Shown here piece by piece: positions 43,901-52,800 of a DNA stretch of 64,000 bases (its first letter is position 1; every line of letters starts with the position of its first letter). The notes below the pieces were generated by a model. That model searched no databases. It worked only from the letters and a program-made list of their open reading frames with translations, and had not been told where the DNA came from. Position numbers and translations under genes: made by a program. The stretch is from NCBI RefSeq assembly GCF_029892095.1, contig NZ_JARZAE010000004.1, forward strand, positions 4,836,001 to 4,900,000, read 5' to 3'. This stretch comes from Kitasatospora sp. MAP12-44 (lineage in GTDB: Bacteria > Actinomycetota > Actinomycetes > Streptomycetales > Streptomycetaceae).

Positions 43901-44594
43901 CGACGCGCTGTGGGCCCGGCGCAACCTCGCGATGACCCTCTACCGGCTCGGGCGCCTGGCCCAGGCCCGGGAGCTGGGCGGCGAGGTCTACCGCGGCTGC
44001 ACCGAGGTGCTCGGCCCGCAGAGCCCGGACACCCTGGCGGCGGCCGGCAGCTTCGCGGCCGCGCTGCGCGCGCTGGGCGAGCACGGGCAGGCGGTGCGGA
44101 TCGCCGGCGAGACCTACCGCCAGTGCCGCCAGCAGTTCGGCGAGCGGCACCCGATGACCGCGGCGGTGGCCGGCAACCTCGCCGTGCACCTGCGGGCGAC
44201 CGGGAAGACCGGCGAGGCCAGGGCGCTGTCCCAGGAGGCGCTGGCCAAGCTCCAGGCGGCGCTCGGCGCCGACCACCCGTACCTCGGCGCGGTGATGGTC
44301 AACCACGCCACCGACCTGGCCCTGGACGGCGACCGGTCCGGCGCCGCCCGGCTGGGCCGGCGCGCCAGCGAGCTGCTCACCGGGGCGCTCGGTCCCGACC
44401 ACTACGACAGCCTCACCGCGCAGTCCAACCTCGCCCTCGACCTGGCCGAGGCGGGGCTGCGGGACCGCGCCGAGCGGCTGCGGGCGGAGTGCGCGGACCG
44501 GGCCGAGGGGGCGCTCGGCGAGGGGCACCCGATCACCCGGGCGGTGACGGCCGGGCTGCGCCTGGACGCCGAGCTGGAGCCGTGCGTGATCTGA
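40956..44594 (+). CDS. TIR-TIR-NB-ARC-TPR protein of the FxSxx-COOH locus
   Basis: This is a 1,212-residue STAND-type protein. The first TIR domain (1-150) begins YFFLSYARVDDDG and keeps the putative catalytic Glu in SPAYFASVYCGKEW (E86). A second TIR-like domain (about 226-340, HVFVSYAPAERMWAEW) lacks an aligned Glu. The NB-ARC ATPase follows, with P-loop GLGGVGKTQT near 418, WLLVFDNAG and GDLPLAIAQAA. TPR units of about 42 residues fill 770-1212. The start is TTG at 40956 behind AAGGGGGAG; a later GTG would destroy the TIR fold. It lies 300 bases upstream of fxsA and shares its architecture with FxsT. Confidence 0.85.
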   Translation: MEPYFFLSYARVDDDGTAIGTFYQDLRAELAARDPEAATQPSFRDTERIFLGADWERVLANAIAGCRAMVALYSPAYFASVYCGKEWTAFRSRVTAFQADTGWDAGALLPVLWEPLPGGPPPPADEVQYRVPQMGERYAEVGLHQLIREDPHGAEYRTVVEVLAGRVRQAAGRVRLPGLPGLNLREFQGAFPVRTTGQPPVLRTVEVGPAEQREPARVGADVPRHVFVSYAPAERMWAEWAATELTALGYRVSLHGIAAPLRGRSAEAGWAAKGTGRVLALLSPDYLQYARSGELWRALAGREVAPGIPALIPLRVKEMDQALPRLFAEQPVRDVVRTSAADSLARLTAAVGRLPPGQVPPTDGPAPVRPWRVGFPGELPPVLDCPARNPAFTGRDEELEVLRNGFGNEPATNVQVLFGLGGVGKTQTATEYAHRFRSGYDVVWWIPAEQIEFVGPRLAQLAPRIGLEGADDSSDTASRVLAALRAGRPYGRWLLVFDNAGAPEELAGWLPTGPPGGHVLITSRDPAWARHAGQVEVGVFRRPESLLLLRRLNPGLAVAAADQVARSLGDLPLAIAQAAAWLQESGMPVAGYLELLEATLTEMLERTRLPEGDYPRSAAATWLLSLEELRRTNARAAELLELCAHFGPDPIPTKALFSPLMARRLRLSHDDAGARMEIGELVRTIHRTGLARADSSSASLTVHRLVQAVIRDQVAVERRADVRRTVQLTLAGAGPQEPDLVGNWDGFAELLPHLWPSGAASSEDPEVRQWIINSVRYQWKRGMDQAARELAERTLEQWDRMADDGSGSGRAGDPYPGMLSLQLANVLRSQGEYRECHNIDHEVVLRFRRELGPRHPQTLIASSGLAADLRALGRFGEARELDRATVETAEQVLGKSHRRFWMMANNLALSEFLVGDRQLALDLHRRAYRHQHRVLGAASLDTLSSASSYARLLREKGQLRESLGLLEETVQIYRRTIGERHTDALWARRNLAMTLYRLGRLAQARELGGEVYRGCTEVLGPQSPDTLAAAGSFAAALRALGEHGQAVRIAGETYRQCRQQFGERHPMTAAVAGNLAVHLRATGKTGEARALSQEALAKLQAALGADHPYLGAVMVNHATDLALDGDRSGAARLGRRASELLTGALGPDHYDSLTAQSNLALDLAEAGLRDRAERLRAECADRAEGALGEGHPITRAVTAGLRLDAELEPCVI

Positions 44595-44894
44595 CCGGGT
44601 GAGTGCCGGGGTGACCATCGGGGTGAGCATTTCTACGCCGGATGACGTAGTGCCGGTTAACCCGGATGGGTGGTTGTGTCGTTCGACCTGCGGGGGTGCC
44701 GGGGCATGCGCTGAAGCGTCCGCGCAGCTCGCAGGAGCGCGTCCGGTTCAAACCAGCGCAAAGGGCCCCGCGCCGGGGCGTGCATAATCACCCGCCGCGC
44801 CACTAAATTGGGCGCTCGGGTGTCGTGGATCCTCCCGATGCTCTACCCACACCCGATGCCTTTGAAGCGCATCATTTCTGAGGGGAACTCAGAT
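44595..44894 (+). promoter_or_regulatory. fxsA upstream region with palindrome and hairpin
   Basis: No gene is seen here. GGTTAACC (44655-44662) is an 8-bp palindrome within CCGGTTAACCCGG, and GCCCCG-CGC-CGGGGC (44766-44780) is a compact hairpin possibly ending the upstream transcript. TGCATAATC just after the hairpin may be the -10 region of the fxsA promoter. Confidence 0.4.
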
Positions 44895-45074
44895 ATGCCC
44901 ACCACTGCGTTGGACGTCAAGCCCGTGGAGCAGAGCGAGCAGCCGGTCGGCCGGATGCCACTGGACAAACTGTCGGCGCTGGGTGCGGACCGGATCGCCG
45001 CGGCGTACGCCCGCGCGCTGCCCGCCGAGGAGGCTGGCCAGGTCGCCGTGGCGGCCTTCAACTCCTCGATCTGA
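44895..45074 (+). CDS. fxsA: FxSxx-COOH RiPP precursor
   Basis: This 59-residue peptide ends AAFNSSI, which fits F-x-S-x-x-COOH exactly (F55, S57). The leader contains VGRMPLDKLSALGADRIAAA, typical of this family. GAGGGG lies 9 bases before ATG 44895. The C-terminal motif is the site modified by FxsB-type radical SAM enzymes; the product of this locus is unknown. It sits 33 bases upstream of fxsB. Confidence 0.88.
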   Translation: MPTTALDVKPVEQSEQPVGRMPLDKLSALGADRIAAAYARALPAEEAGQVAVAAFNSSI

Positions 45075-45107
45075 GGGGCCGGTAGTCGCAACCGAACCCC
45101 CTGTGAC

Positions 45108-47549
45108 ATGACGCACCCCCTGGTGCCCTTCTCGCAGTTCGTGCTGAAGGTCCACAGCCGATGTGACCTCGCCTGTGACCACTGCTATGTCTACGAGCAC
45201 GCGGACACCAGCTGGCGCGGTCGGCCCAGGGCGGTCGCCGCCGAGGTGCTCGACCAGGCCGCCGCCCGGATCGCGGAGCACGCCGCCACCCACCGGCTGC
45301 CGGCCGTCCATGTCGTCCTGCACGGCGGGGAGCCCCTGCTCGCCGGCCCGGTGCTGCTGCGCCGGGCCGCGACGAGTCTGCGCGCCGCGCTGCCGGTCGG
45401 CTGCGCGCTGGACCTGCGGATCCACACCAACGGCGTCCGGCTGGACCGGGCCTTCTGCGAGCTCTTCGACGAGCTGGACATCAAGGTCGGCATCTCGCTG
45501 GACGGCGACCGGGCCGCCAACGACCGCCACCGCCGCTATGCCGACGGCCGCAGCAGCCACCGCCAGGTGCTGGCCGCCGTCGAGCTGCTGCGCGAGCCGC
45601 GGTTCAGGCACCTCTACGCCGGGCTGCTCTGCACCATCGACGCCGAGAACGACCCGATCGCCGTCTACGACGCGCTGGTCGACCTGGCGCCGCCGCGGAT
45701 CGACTTCCTGCTGCCGCACGCCACCTGGGACGTCCCGCCCAAGCGCCCGCCCGGCGCGGCCGAACATCCTTACGCGAGCTGGCTGCTGGCCGTCTACGAC
45801 CGCTGGCAGGCGCAGGGCCGCCCGGTCCCGGTGCGCACCTTCGACTCCGTGCACCGCACCCTGCGCGGGCAGTCCAGCCTCACCGAGTCGCTCGGCCTGG
45901 ACCCCGCGGACCTGGTGGTGATCGAGACGGACGGCGCGTTCGAGCAGGCGGACAGCCTGAAGACCGCCTACGACGGAGCGCCCGCCACCGGCTTCGACAT
46001 CTTCGCCCACAGCCTGGACGAGGTGGCCCGCCACCCTGGGATGATGGAGCGTCAGTCCGGCCTGGCCGGGCTCAGCGCGGTCTGCCGGGCCTGCCCGGTG
46101 GTCCGCAGCTGCGGCGGCGGCCTCTACGCGCACCGCTGGCGCAGCGGCACCGGCTTCGACAACCCGTCCGTCTTCTGCGGAGACCTCATGGAGCTCATCG
46201 GCACGATCCGGGACCGGGTCGCCCCCGCCGCTCCGGTGCTGCCCGCCCAGCCCGTCCCGGTGAACACCGGCGAGCTGACCGAAGGCCAGCTGGGCCAACT
46301 CGCCCGCGGCTACGGCGACGCCGACACCGTCCGGGCACTGGCCGCCGCCCAACTCGAGCTCAATCGGGGCCTGCTGGCCGCCGTCGCGGACCGGGTCGGG
46401 CCCGCCGCACCGGCCGGCGCGTGGGAGCTGCTGACCGCCCTGGACGCCGAGGCGCCGCAGGCGCTGGACGCGGTGCTCGGGCACCCGTACCTGCGCGGCT
46501 GGGCGACCGGCTGCCTGCGCGGCGAGGCCGGCGCCGGGCCGGGCGTGCTGGCGGAGATCGCCGCCGCCGCCGCGCTGCGCGCCGGGCGGACGGACGAGGT
46601 GGCCGTCCCGCTCCGGGGCGGCGCCGTTCAGCTGCCCACGCTGGGGCGGCTGCCGGCCGAGGGCGAGGGCCTGGCGCTGGTGCGCGGCACGGCCGGCGGC
46701 TGCACGATCCGCACGCCCGGCGGAGAGAGCGTCCAGGTGCGCTGGGACCGCCCTGCGGACGGCCGTTGGCAGCCGGTGCGCCGGGTGCGGCCGGCCGGCT
46801 GGACGCTCGCCCTGGAGGACACCGACCCGCACCGCGACAGCCACCAGTGGGCCGTCGAGGAGCGGCTCGACGAGGCGGCCGTGGCGGACTGGACCGGCTC
46901 CCTGCGGGAGGCCTGGGAGCTGATCCAGCGCGAACTGCCCGACTACGCGGCGGGCATCGCGGCGGGCCTGCAGATGATCACCCCGCTGCGGCCGGGACCC
47001 CCCGGGCGGGACGTCAGCGCCGCCGCCCGGCAGGCCTTCGGCGTGGTCGCGATCGCCCGGCCGGCCACCGCGCCGATCCTGGCGCTGCTGGTCGCGCACG
47101 AGTTCCAGCACGTCAAGCTGGGCGCGGTGCTGGACTTCCACGACCTGTACGACCGGAGTGACGAGGGCCGCTACCGCGCCCCCTGGCGCCCCGACCCGCG
47201 CCCGCTGGAGGGCCTGCTGCAGGGCACCTACGCGCACCTGGCGGTGACCGAGTTCTGGGGCGCCCGGGTGGCCGCCTACGACGGCCTGCCGAGCGAGGCG
47301 GCCGAGCACGCCCGGCTGCAGCTGGCCACCTGGCGGCTGCACACCGACCAGGCGATCGACAGCCTGCTCGGCTCCGGCGCGCTCACCCCGCTGGGCGAGC
47401 GGTTCGCGGCGGGCATGCGGGCCACCGTGGCGCCCTGGCTGGACGTCCCGGTCGGGCCGGCGGCCGAGACGGCCGCCCGGCGCGCCGCGCAGGCCGACCT
47501 GGACGCGTGGCAGGCCCGGGCCGCGGTGCCCGCGGCCGCCGGGTCCTGA
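45108..47549 (+). CDS. fxsB: FxsB radical SAM/SPASM enzyme fused to an HEXXH domain
   Basis: This 813-residue protein has the radical SAM cluster motif C19-x3-C23-x2-C26 (SRCDLACDHCYVYEH), the GGEP motif in VVLHGGEPLLAG, and a SPASM domain with Cys in AVCRACPVVRSCGGG and VFCGDL (about 325-365). The second half carries H664-E-F-Q-H668 in LLVAHEFQHVKLGAVLDFHD, a metallopeptidase-like HEXXH motif with a downstream DFHDLYD. The first half is expected to cross-link the Phe of the precursor; the second half could be a peptidase or another metal enzyme. ATG at 45108 is used. Confidence 0.9.
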   Translation: MTHPLVPFSQFVLKVHSRCDLACDHCYVYEHADTSWRGRPRAVAAEVLDQAAARIAEHAATHRLPAVHVVLHGGEPLLAGPVLLRRAATSLRAALPVGCALDLRIHTNGVRLDRAFCELFDELDIKVGISLDGDRAANDRHRRYADGRSSHRQVLAAVELLREPRFRHLYAGLLCTIDAENDPIAVYDALVDLAPPRIDFLLPHATWDVPPKRPPGAAEHPYASWLLAVYDRWQAQGRPVPVRTFDSVHRTLRGQSSLTESLGLDPADLVVIETDGAFEQADSLKTAYDGAPATGFDIFAHSLDEVARHPGMMERQSGLAGLSAVCRACPVVRSCGGGLYAHRWRSGTGFDNPSVFCGDLMELIGTIRDRVAPAAPVLPAQPVPVNTGELTEGQLGQLARGYGDADTVRALAAAQLELNRGLLAAVADRVGPAAPAGAWELLTALDAEAPQALDAVLGHPYLRGWATGCLRGEAGAGPGVLAEIAAAAALRAGRTDEVAVPLRGGAVQLPTLGRLPAEGEGLALVRGTAGGCTIRTPGGESVQVRWDRPADGRWQPVRRVRPAGWTLALEDTDPHRDSHQWAVEERLDEAAVADWTGSLREAWELIQRELPDYAAGIAAGLQMITPLRPGPPGRDVSAAARQAFGVVAIARPATAPILALLVAHEFQHVKLGAVLDFHDLYDRSDEGRYRAPWRPDPRPLEGLLQGTYAHLAVTEFWGARVAAYDGLPSEAAEHARLQLATWRLHTDQAIDSLLGSGALTPLGERFAAGMRATVAPWLDVPVGPAAETAARRAAQADLDAWQARAAVPAAAGS

Positions 47550-47553
47550 GGCC

Positions 47554-48378
47554 GTGTACTCCGTCGAGCAGCTGACCGGCCAGCTGGGCGCGCTGGGGCT
47601 GTCGGAGCGCACCGGGGTGGTGCTGGTGCACGCCTCGCTGCGCTCGGTCGGCCCGGTGGCGGGCGGCTCGGCCGGGCTGCTGGCCGCACTGCGCGCTGCG
47701 CTGGGCCCGGCCGGGACGGTGCTGGCCTACACCGCGACGCCGGAGAACTCGGAGACCTCGCGGCTGTACCGCGAGGCGACCGCCGGTCTGGACGCCGCCG
47801 CGCTGGCGGCCTACCGCGCCGCGATGCCGGCCTTCGACCCCCTGCGCACGCCCTGCTCGCCGACCATCGGCCGGCTCTCCGAGGAGCTGCGGACCACCCC
47901 GGGCGCCCTGCGCAGCGCGCACCCGCAGACCTCCTTCGCCGCGCTCGGCCCGCTCGGCCGCACACTGCTGGCGGACCACCCGCTCGCCTGCCACCTGGGG
48001 GAGCGCTCGCCGCTCGGGGCGCTCTACCGGGCAGGCGGCTGGGTGCTGATGATCGGCGCACCGCTCACCGCGTGCACCGCCTTCCACCTCGCCGAGTACC
48101 GCGCGCCGGGGGTGGCCAGCAAGCGGTACGGCTGCGTGGTGCGGCGCGCGGACGGCGAGCGCGGCTGGGAGCGGTTCGAGGGCCTGGACGTCGACGACCG
48201 GCACTTCCCGCGGATGCTGCGGACCGTCCGGCCCCGGCTCGGCGAGGCCGGCACCGGGCGGCTGGGGGATGCCTGCGCGCTGCTGATGCCGATGGTGCCC
48301 GCCGTGGATGCGGCGCTGGAGTGGCTCGAAGCGCGCGTGGGCGCGCGGTTGGCGAGTCCCGCGGTGGCCTTGAGCTGA
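47554..48378 (+). CDS. AAC(3)-like acetyltransferase in the FxSxx locus
   Basis: This 274-residue protein has the aminoglycoside 3-N-acetyltransferase fold: VVLVHASLRSVGPVAGGSAG, FDPLRTPCSPTIGRLSEELR, HPQTSFAALGP and MIGAPLTACTAFHLAE. Classical members acetylate aminoglycosides with acetyl-CoA. The position four bases after fxsB suggests that it modifies the FxsA-derived peptide instead, by inference. It starts with GTG at 47554. True resistance function cannot be told from the sequence. Confidence 0.82.
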   Translation: MYSVEQLTGQLGALGLSERTGVVLVHASLRSVGPVAGGSAGLLAALRAALGPAGTVLAYTATPENSETSRLYREATAGLDAAALAAYRAAMPAFDPLRTPCSPTIGRLSEELRTTPGALRSAHPQTSFAALGPLGRTLLADHPLACHLGERSPLGALYRAGGWVLMIGAPLTACTAFHLAEYRAPGVASKRYGCVVRRADGERGWERFEGLDVDDRHFPRMLRTVRPRLGEAGTGRLGDACALLMPMVPAVDAALEWLEARVGARLASPAVALS

Positions 48379-48442
48379 TCCGGCCAAAGCGCTGACAGCG
48401 GTCGCCGTGCTGACGCATGATCAGGGTGGGTTGGAGGCGCTA

Positions 48443-48472
48443 TTCCCCTGGGGAAGTCCCCCTTCCTAGACT
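48443..48472 (+). promoter_or_regulatory. Promoter region of fxsC
   Basis: TAGACT (48467-48472) fits a -10 box 36 bases upstream of the GTG. Upstream of it TTCCCC-T-GGGGAA (48443-48455) is a palindrome placed where a regulator could cover the -35 region. It suggests that fxsC-fxsT form a separate transcription unit from fxsA-fxsB. Confidence 0.45.
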
Positions 48473-48507
48473 GGACAGGCCATCGGACGGGCCCGGGGGA
48501 GGCGCGG

Positions 48508-49833
48508 GTGAACGACGCTGAAGGCGGGCGGACGGCCTCGGCGAAGCCGCACTTCTTCCTGAGCTACGCGCATATGCCGCCGGTCGGCTCGCGCAATCCC
48601 AATCTGCGGGTCACCCAGTTCTACGAGGACCTCTGCGAGGCGGTCCTGCAGCTCACCCCGCTGCCCACCGCCGAGCCGGTCGGCTTCATGGACGAGACCA
48701 TGCACCAGGGCGACAACTGGGCGGCGAAGATCTCCGAAGCCCTGGCCACCTGCCGGGTGTTCGTGCCGCTCTACCACCCGCGCCTGTTCCGCAGCACCCC
48801 GTGCGGTCAGGAGTGGTACACCTTCGCGCAGCGCTCGGCCGGCGCCCCCGGCGGTCCCGCGCACAACACCGCGATCGTGCCGGTGCTCTGGGTGGGGATG
48901 CGGGAGGGCGCGCTGCCGCCGGTGGCCAGCGCCGTGCAGTTCAACCACTCCAGCTTCCCGCGCGCCTACGCCGAGGACGGGCTGTACGCGCTGATGGCCC
49001 AGCGCCACCACCAGGGCCTCTACGAGCAGGTGGTCTACAAGCTGGCCCGGCGGATCGTCGACGTGGCCTTGGAGACGGTCGTCCCGGTGGCCGAGCCGGT
49101 CGACTTCACCAGCAACCCCTCGGCCTTCCCCTTCGGCTCACCCGCCGACGAACTCACCATCGCGGTCCTGTCGTTCAAGGACTCCGAACTGCCGCCGCAG
49201 CGCGATCCGGCCTACTACGGCCCGCGCCGCACTGACTGGCAGCCGTACGTCCGGGGCGGCGACTCCGCGCTCGCCGAGAAGGCCGCCCAGCTCGCCCGGC
49301 AGTGCGATCTCAACCCCACCATCTACGAGTTCGACGCCGAGGCGGCCCGGCTGATGGAGCTGGAGCGGCCGATCGGCCCCGGCGTGGTGCTGGTCGACCG
49401 CTGGGTCCTGCATGATCCCGAACGGCGGGAGCTGGTCCGGGAGTTCGCCCGCCGCAACCCGGCCTGGGTGACCGTGGTGGAGCCCTGGAACCGGGACGAC
49501 CCGCAGTGCGTGGCCGAGAACGGTCCGCTCTCGGCGCTCAGCGACGAGGTGCTGCGCCAGCGCGCCCGGCCCGCCAAGCCGTCCTTCCGCACGGCCGCCC
49601 CGGACGGTGGAGACTCCGAAGGGGTCGCCACCGCACGGGAGTTCGGCCTGCTCTTCCAGCATGCCGCGATCCGGGCGCAGAAGGCGTTCAAGGAGCGGGG
49701 CCTGGCCAGGCCATTCGGCACCGGCGAGGCAAGACCCAGACTGCGCGAGGCCTTCGGGCCTGCCCCACGACCACCCGTGATCCGGTCCGCAGAGACCGAC
49801 GAGGACGACGACGGAGGATCCCATGACGGTTGA
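48508..49833 (+). CDS. fxsC: TIR-like protein FxsC
   Basis: This 441-residue protein has a TIR-like domain (14-190) beginning PHFFLSYAHMPPVGS, with the catalytic-type motif FRSTPCGQEWYTF (E102). The C-terminal domain (about 200-441) is unique to FxsC and includes EFDAEAARLMELERPIGPGV and a basic tail. It could hydrolyse NAD-type substrates or act as an adaptor. GTG at 48508 follows GGGGGAGG. Its end overlaps the fxsT start by 11 bases. Confidence 0.87.
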   Translation: MNDAEGGRTASAKPHFFLSYAHMPPVGSRNPNLRVTQFYEDLCEAVLQLTPLPTAEPVGFMDETMHQGDNWAAKISEALATCRVFVPLYHPRLFRSTPCGQEWYTFAQRSAGAPGGPAHNTAIVPVLWVGMREGALPPVASAVQFNHSSFPRAYAEDGLYALMAQRHHQGLYEQVVYKLARRIVDVALETVVPVAEPVDFTSNPSAFPFGSPADELTIAVLSFKDSELPPQRDPAYYGPRRTDWQPYVRGGDSALAEKAAQLARQCDLNPTIYEFDAEAARLMELERPIGPGVVLVDRWVLHDPERRELVREFARRNPAWVTVVEPWNRDDPQCVAENGPLSALSDEVLRQRARPAKPSFRTAAPDGGDSEGVATAREFGLLFQHAAIRAQKAFKERGLARPFGTGEARPRLREAFGPAPRPPVIRSAETDEDDDGGSHDG

Positions 49834-52800
49834 CCGGACCCGTAACCTCCGGGTGGGTGGGCGGAGTTCGACCTCGCCGCTGACCTCACCCGGACCCGTG
49901 CCCGCGGCGGCGGTCGAGGAGGACCGCCAGGGCAGGATCATCACCTTCTATTCCTACAAGGGCGGCACCGGCCGCACCATGGCGCTGGCCAACACCGCCT
50001 GGATCCTGGCCGCCAACGGGTTCCGGGTGCTCACCGTGGACTGGGACCTGGAGGCCCCCGGGCTCGCCAAGTTCTTCCACCCCTTCCTGGACGCGGCCGA
50101 ACTGGACGCCGCCCCAGGGGTGATGACCCTGATCAACGACTACCGCGAGGAGGCGCTGAGAGAGGCCGAGCTGCACGCGGACCCGCTCTCCGAGCCCGAG
50201 CGCTACCAGCAGGAACTGCACGAGATCGGCCACCACCCGGGCTGGCACCTGGACTTCGCCAAGGTGGCCGGCCACGCGCTGCCGCTCTCCTGGAGCGGCT
50301 TCCCGGCCGGCGGCAGCATCGACCTGCTCTCGGCCGGCCGCCAGGACCGCGACTACTCCGGCACGCTGGGCAGCCTGGACTGGGACCTGTTCTACGAGCG
50401 CTTCGACGGCGGGCAGTTCTTCGACGCGCTGCGCGGCGACATGCGCAAGCGCTACGACTACGTGCTGATCGACAGCCGTACCGGCCTCTCCGACACCGCC
50501 GAGATCTGTACCGTGCAGATGCCCGACGACCTGGTGGTCTGCTTCACGCTGAGCGACCAGAGCATCGACGGCGCCTCGCGGATCGCCCAGCACATCGCCG
50601 ACCGCTACCGCGAGCGCGGCATCCGGATCCTGCCGGTCCCGATGCGGATCGACGACTTCGAGAAGGACAAGGCCCGACGCCGGCCGCTCGCTCGCCCGGA
50701 TCCGCTTCGACGGCCTGCCGTCGGGCTACACCAGCGAGGAACTCGTCCACTACTGGGGCTCGGTGGAGATCCCGTACCGGCCGTTCTACGCCTACGAGGA
50801 GATCCTGGCCACCTTCGGCGACAAGCCGGGCACGCCCACCACGATGCTCTCCGCCTGCGAGCGGCTCACCGACATGATCACCGCAGGCCGGGTCTCCTCG
50901 CTGCCCGCGATGGAGGAGGAGGTGCGGCTGCACTACATGGAGGCCTTCACCCGGCGCCGGCCGGTGGTGCCCGCCGACATCTACCTCAGCTATGTGCCCG
51001 AGGACCGGATGTGGGCGGACTGGATCGAGTACGTGCTCGGCGCGGCCGGCTTCCGGGTGCTGCCCCGGGACGTCGGCGCGGGCGCGGACACCCGGGCCGA
51101 CACCGAGCGCTCGGTGGACTCCGCCTTCCGGACGGTCGCGGTGCTCTCGCCCGCCTATCTGCGCTCGCCGCAGGCCAGGGCGCTGTGGGAGTCGGTGGTC
51201 GGCTCCGACCCGTCCGGCACCCGGCGCCAGCTGATCCCGGTCCGGGTCGGCTCCACGCCGCTGGCCGCGCCGTTCAGCAGCCGCAACCCCGTGGACCTGG
51301 TCAACCTCAAGGAGCCGCAGGCGCTGGCCGCGCTGGTCAAGGCGCTGGGCCGGGAGGAGGTGCCGGCCATCGACCCGGCCGTCGGGCCGCGGTTCCCCGG
51401 CACCCAGCCGGAGATCTGGAACGTCCCCCCGCGCAACAGCTACTTCACCGGCCGGGCCGAGCTGCTGGAGCGGCTGCGCAACCAGCTCGGCGGCGGCACC
51501 ACCGCCGTGCTGCCCGTCCCGCAGACGCTGTACGGCCTCGGCGGCGTCGGCAAGACCCAGGTGGCCCAGGAGTACGCGCACCGGTTCATGGCCGACTACG
51601 ACCTGGTCTGGTGGGTCTCGGCCGAGCAGGAGGAGGAGATCCAGGGCCAACTGGCCGAGCTGGCCCGTAAGATGGGCCGGGCCACCAACGAGCCGGTGCA
51701 GCTGGCGGCGGACATCGCACTGGACGCGCTGCGGCGCGGCGACCGGGCCAAGCGCTGGCTGCTGATCTTCGACAACGCGGACGAGCCGTCCGAGATCCGC
51801 CGCTACTTCCCCGGCGGCTCGGGCCACATCCTGGTCACCTCGCGCAACCAGGCCTGGTCCACCCATGCCGAGGCGCTCACCATGGACGTCTTCACCCGCG
51901 GTGAGAGCATCGACCACCTGACCCGGCGCACCGGGGGCGCGCTGAGCCGGATCGACGCCGACGCGGTGGCCGAGGCGGTCGGTGACCTGCCGCTGGCCGT
52001 CGAGGTCGCCGGCGCCTGGCTGAAGGCCACCGGGACGCCGGTCGCCGACTACATCACCGCCCTGCAGTCCGAGGCCGCCCGGGTGCTGGAGCTGGGCCGG
52101 CCGGTCGACTACCCGATGACCGTGGGGGCCACCTGGCGGGTCTCGATCGCCCGGCTGCGCCAGCAGTCCCCGGCGGCCGCCCGGATGCTGCAGCTCTGCG
52201 CCTACTTCGCGCCCGAGCCGATCTCGATGAACCTCTTCTACAGCGACCAGATGATCCGCGCGCTGGTCTCCTACGACCCCGGGCTGAGCGACAAGTTCCT
52301 GCTCGGCCGGGTGATCCAGGCGATCGGCCGGTACGCGCTGGCCAAGGTGGACGCCGGGGCCAACAGCATCCAGGTGCACCGGCTGGTCCAGGAGGTGATC
52401 CGCTCCGAGATGACCCCGGAGGAGCAGAACGACACCGTGCACGAGGTGCACCGCATCCTGATCGGCGCGCGCCCGGTCGTCGGCGACACCGACGACCCGT
52501 CCAACTGGCCCGCCTTCGAGGAGATCTGGCCGCACCTGTCGCCCTCCCGGGCGCACGACTGCGACGAGTCCGACACCCGGCAGCTGATGATCGACCGGGT
52601 CCGCTACCTGTGGAAGCGCGGCGAGTTCGCCCAGGCCCGCCGGATGGGCCACCTGCTGGACGAGGCGTGGACCGCCAAACTCGGCGAGGACGACCGGCAG
52701 ACCCTGCTGCTGCGCTTCCAACTCGCCAATGTGATGCGCTCGCAGGGCCAGTACGCGGAGGCCATGGAGCTCGACGAGGACACCCTGGAGCGGCAGAAGC

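Noticed and set aside
39831..44630. 1,599-residue minus-strand frame antisense to the TIR-STAND gene
   Set aside because: The translation is His/Gln/Gly/Arg-rich with no domain, as expected from the complement of a high-GC3 gene; the plus strand has TIR, NB-ARC and TPR motifs.
50660..50690. Programmed ribosomal frameshift in fxsT
   Set aside because: There is no recognisable slippery heptamer or following structure; a single-base error or mutation is simpler.
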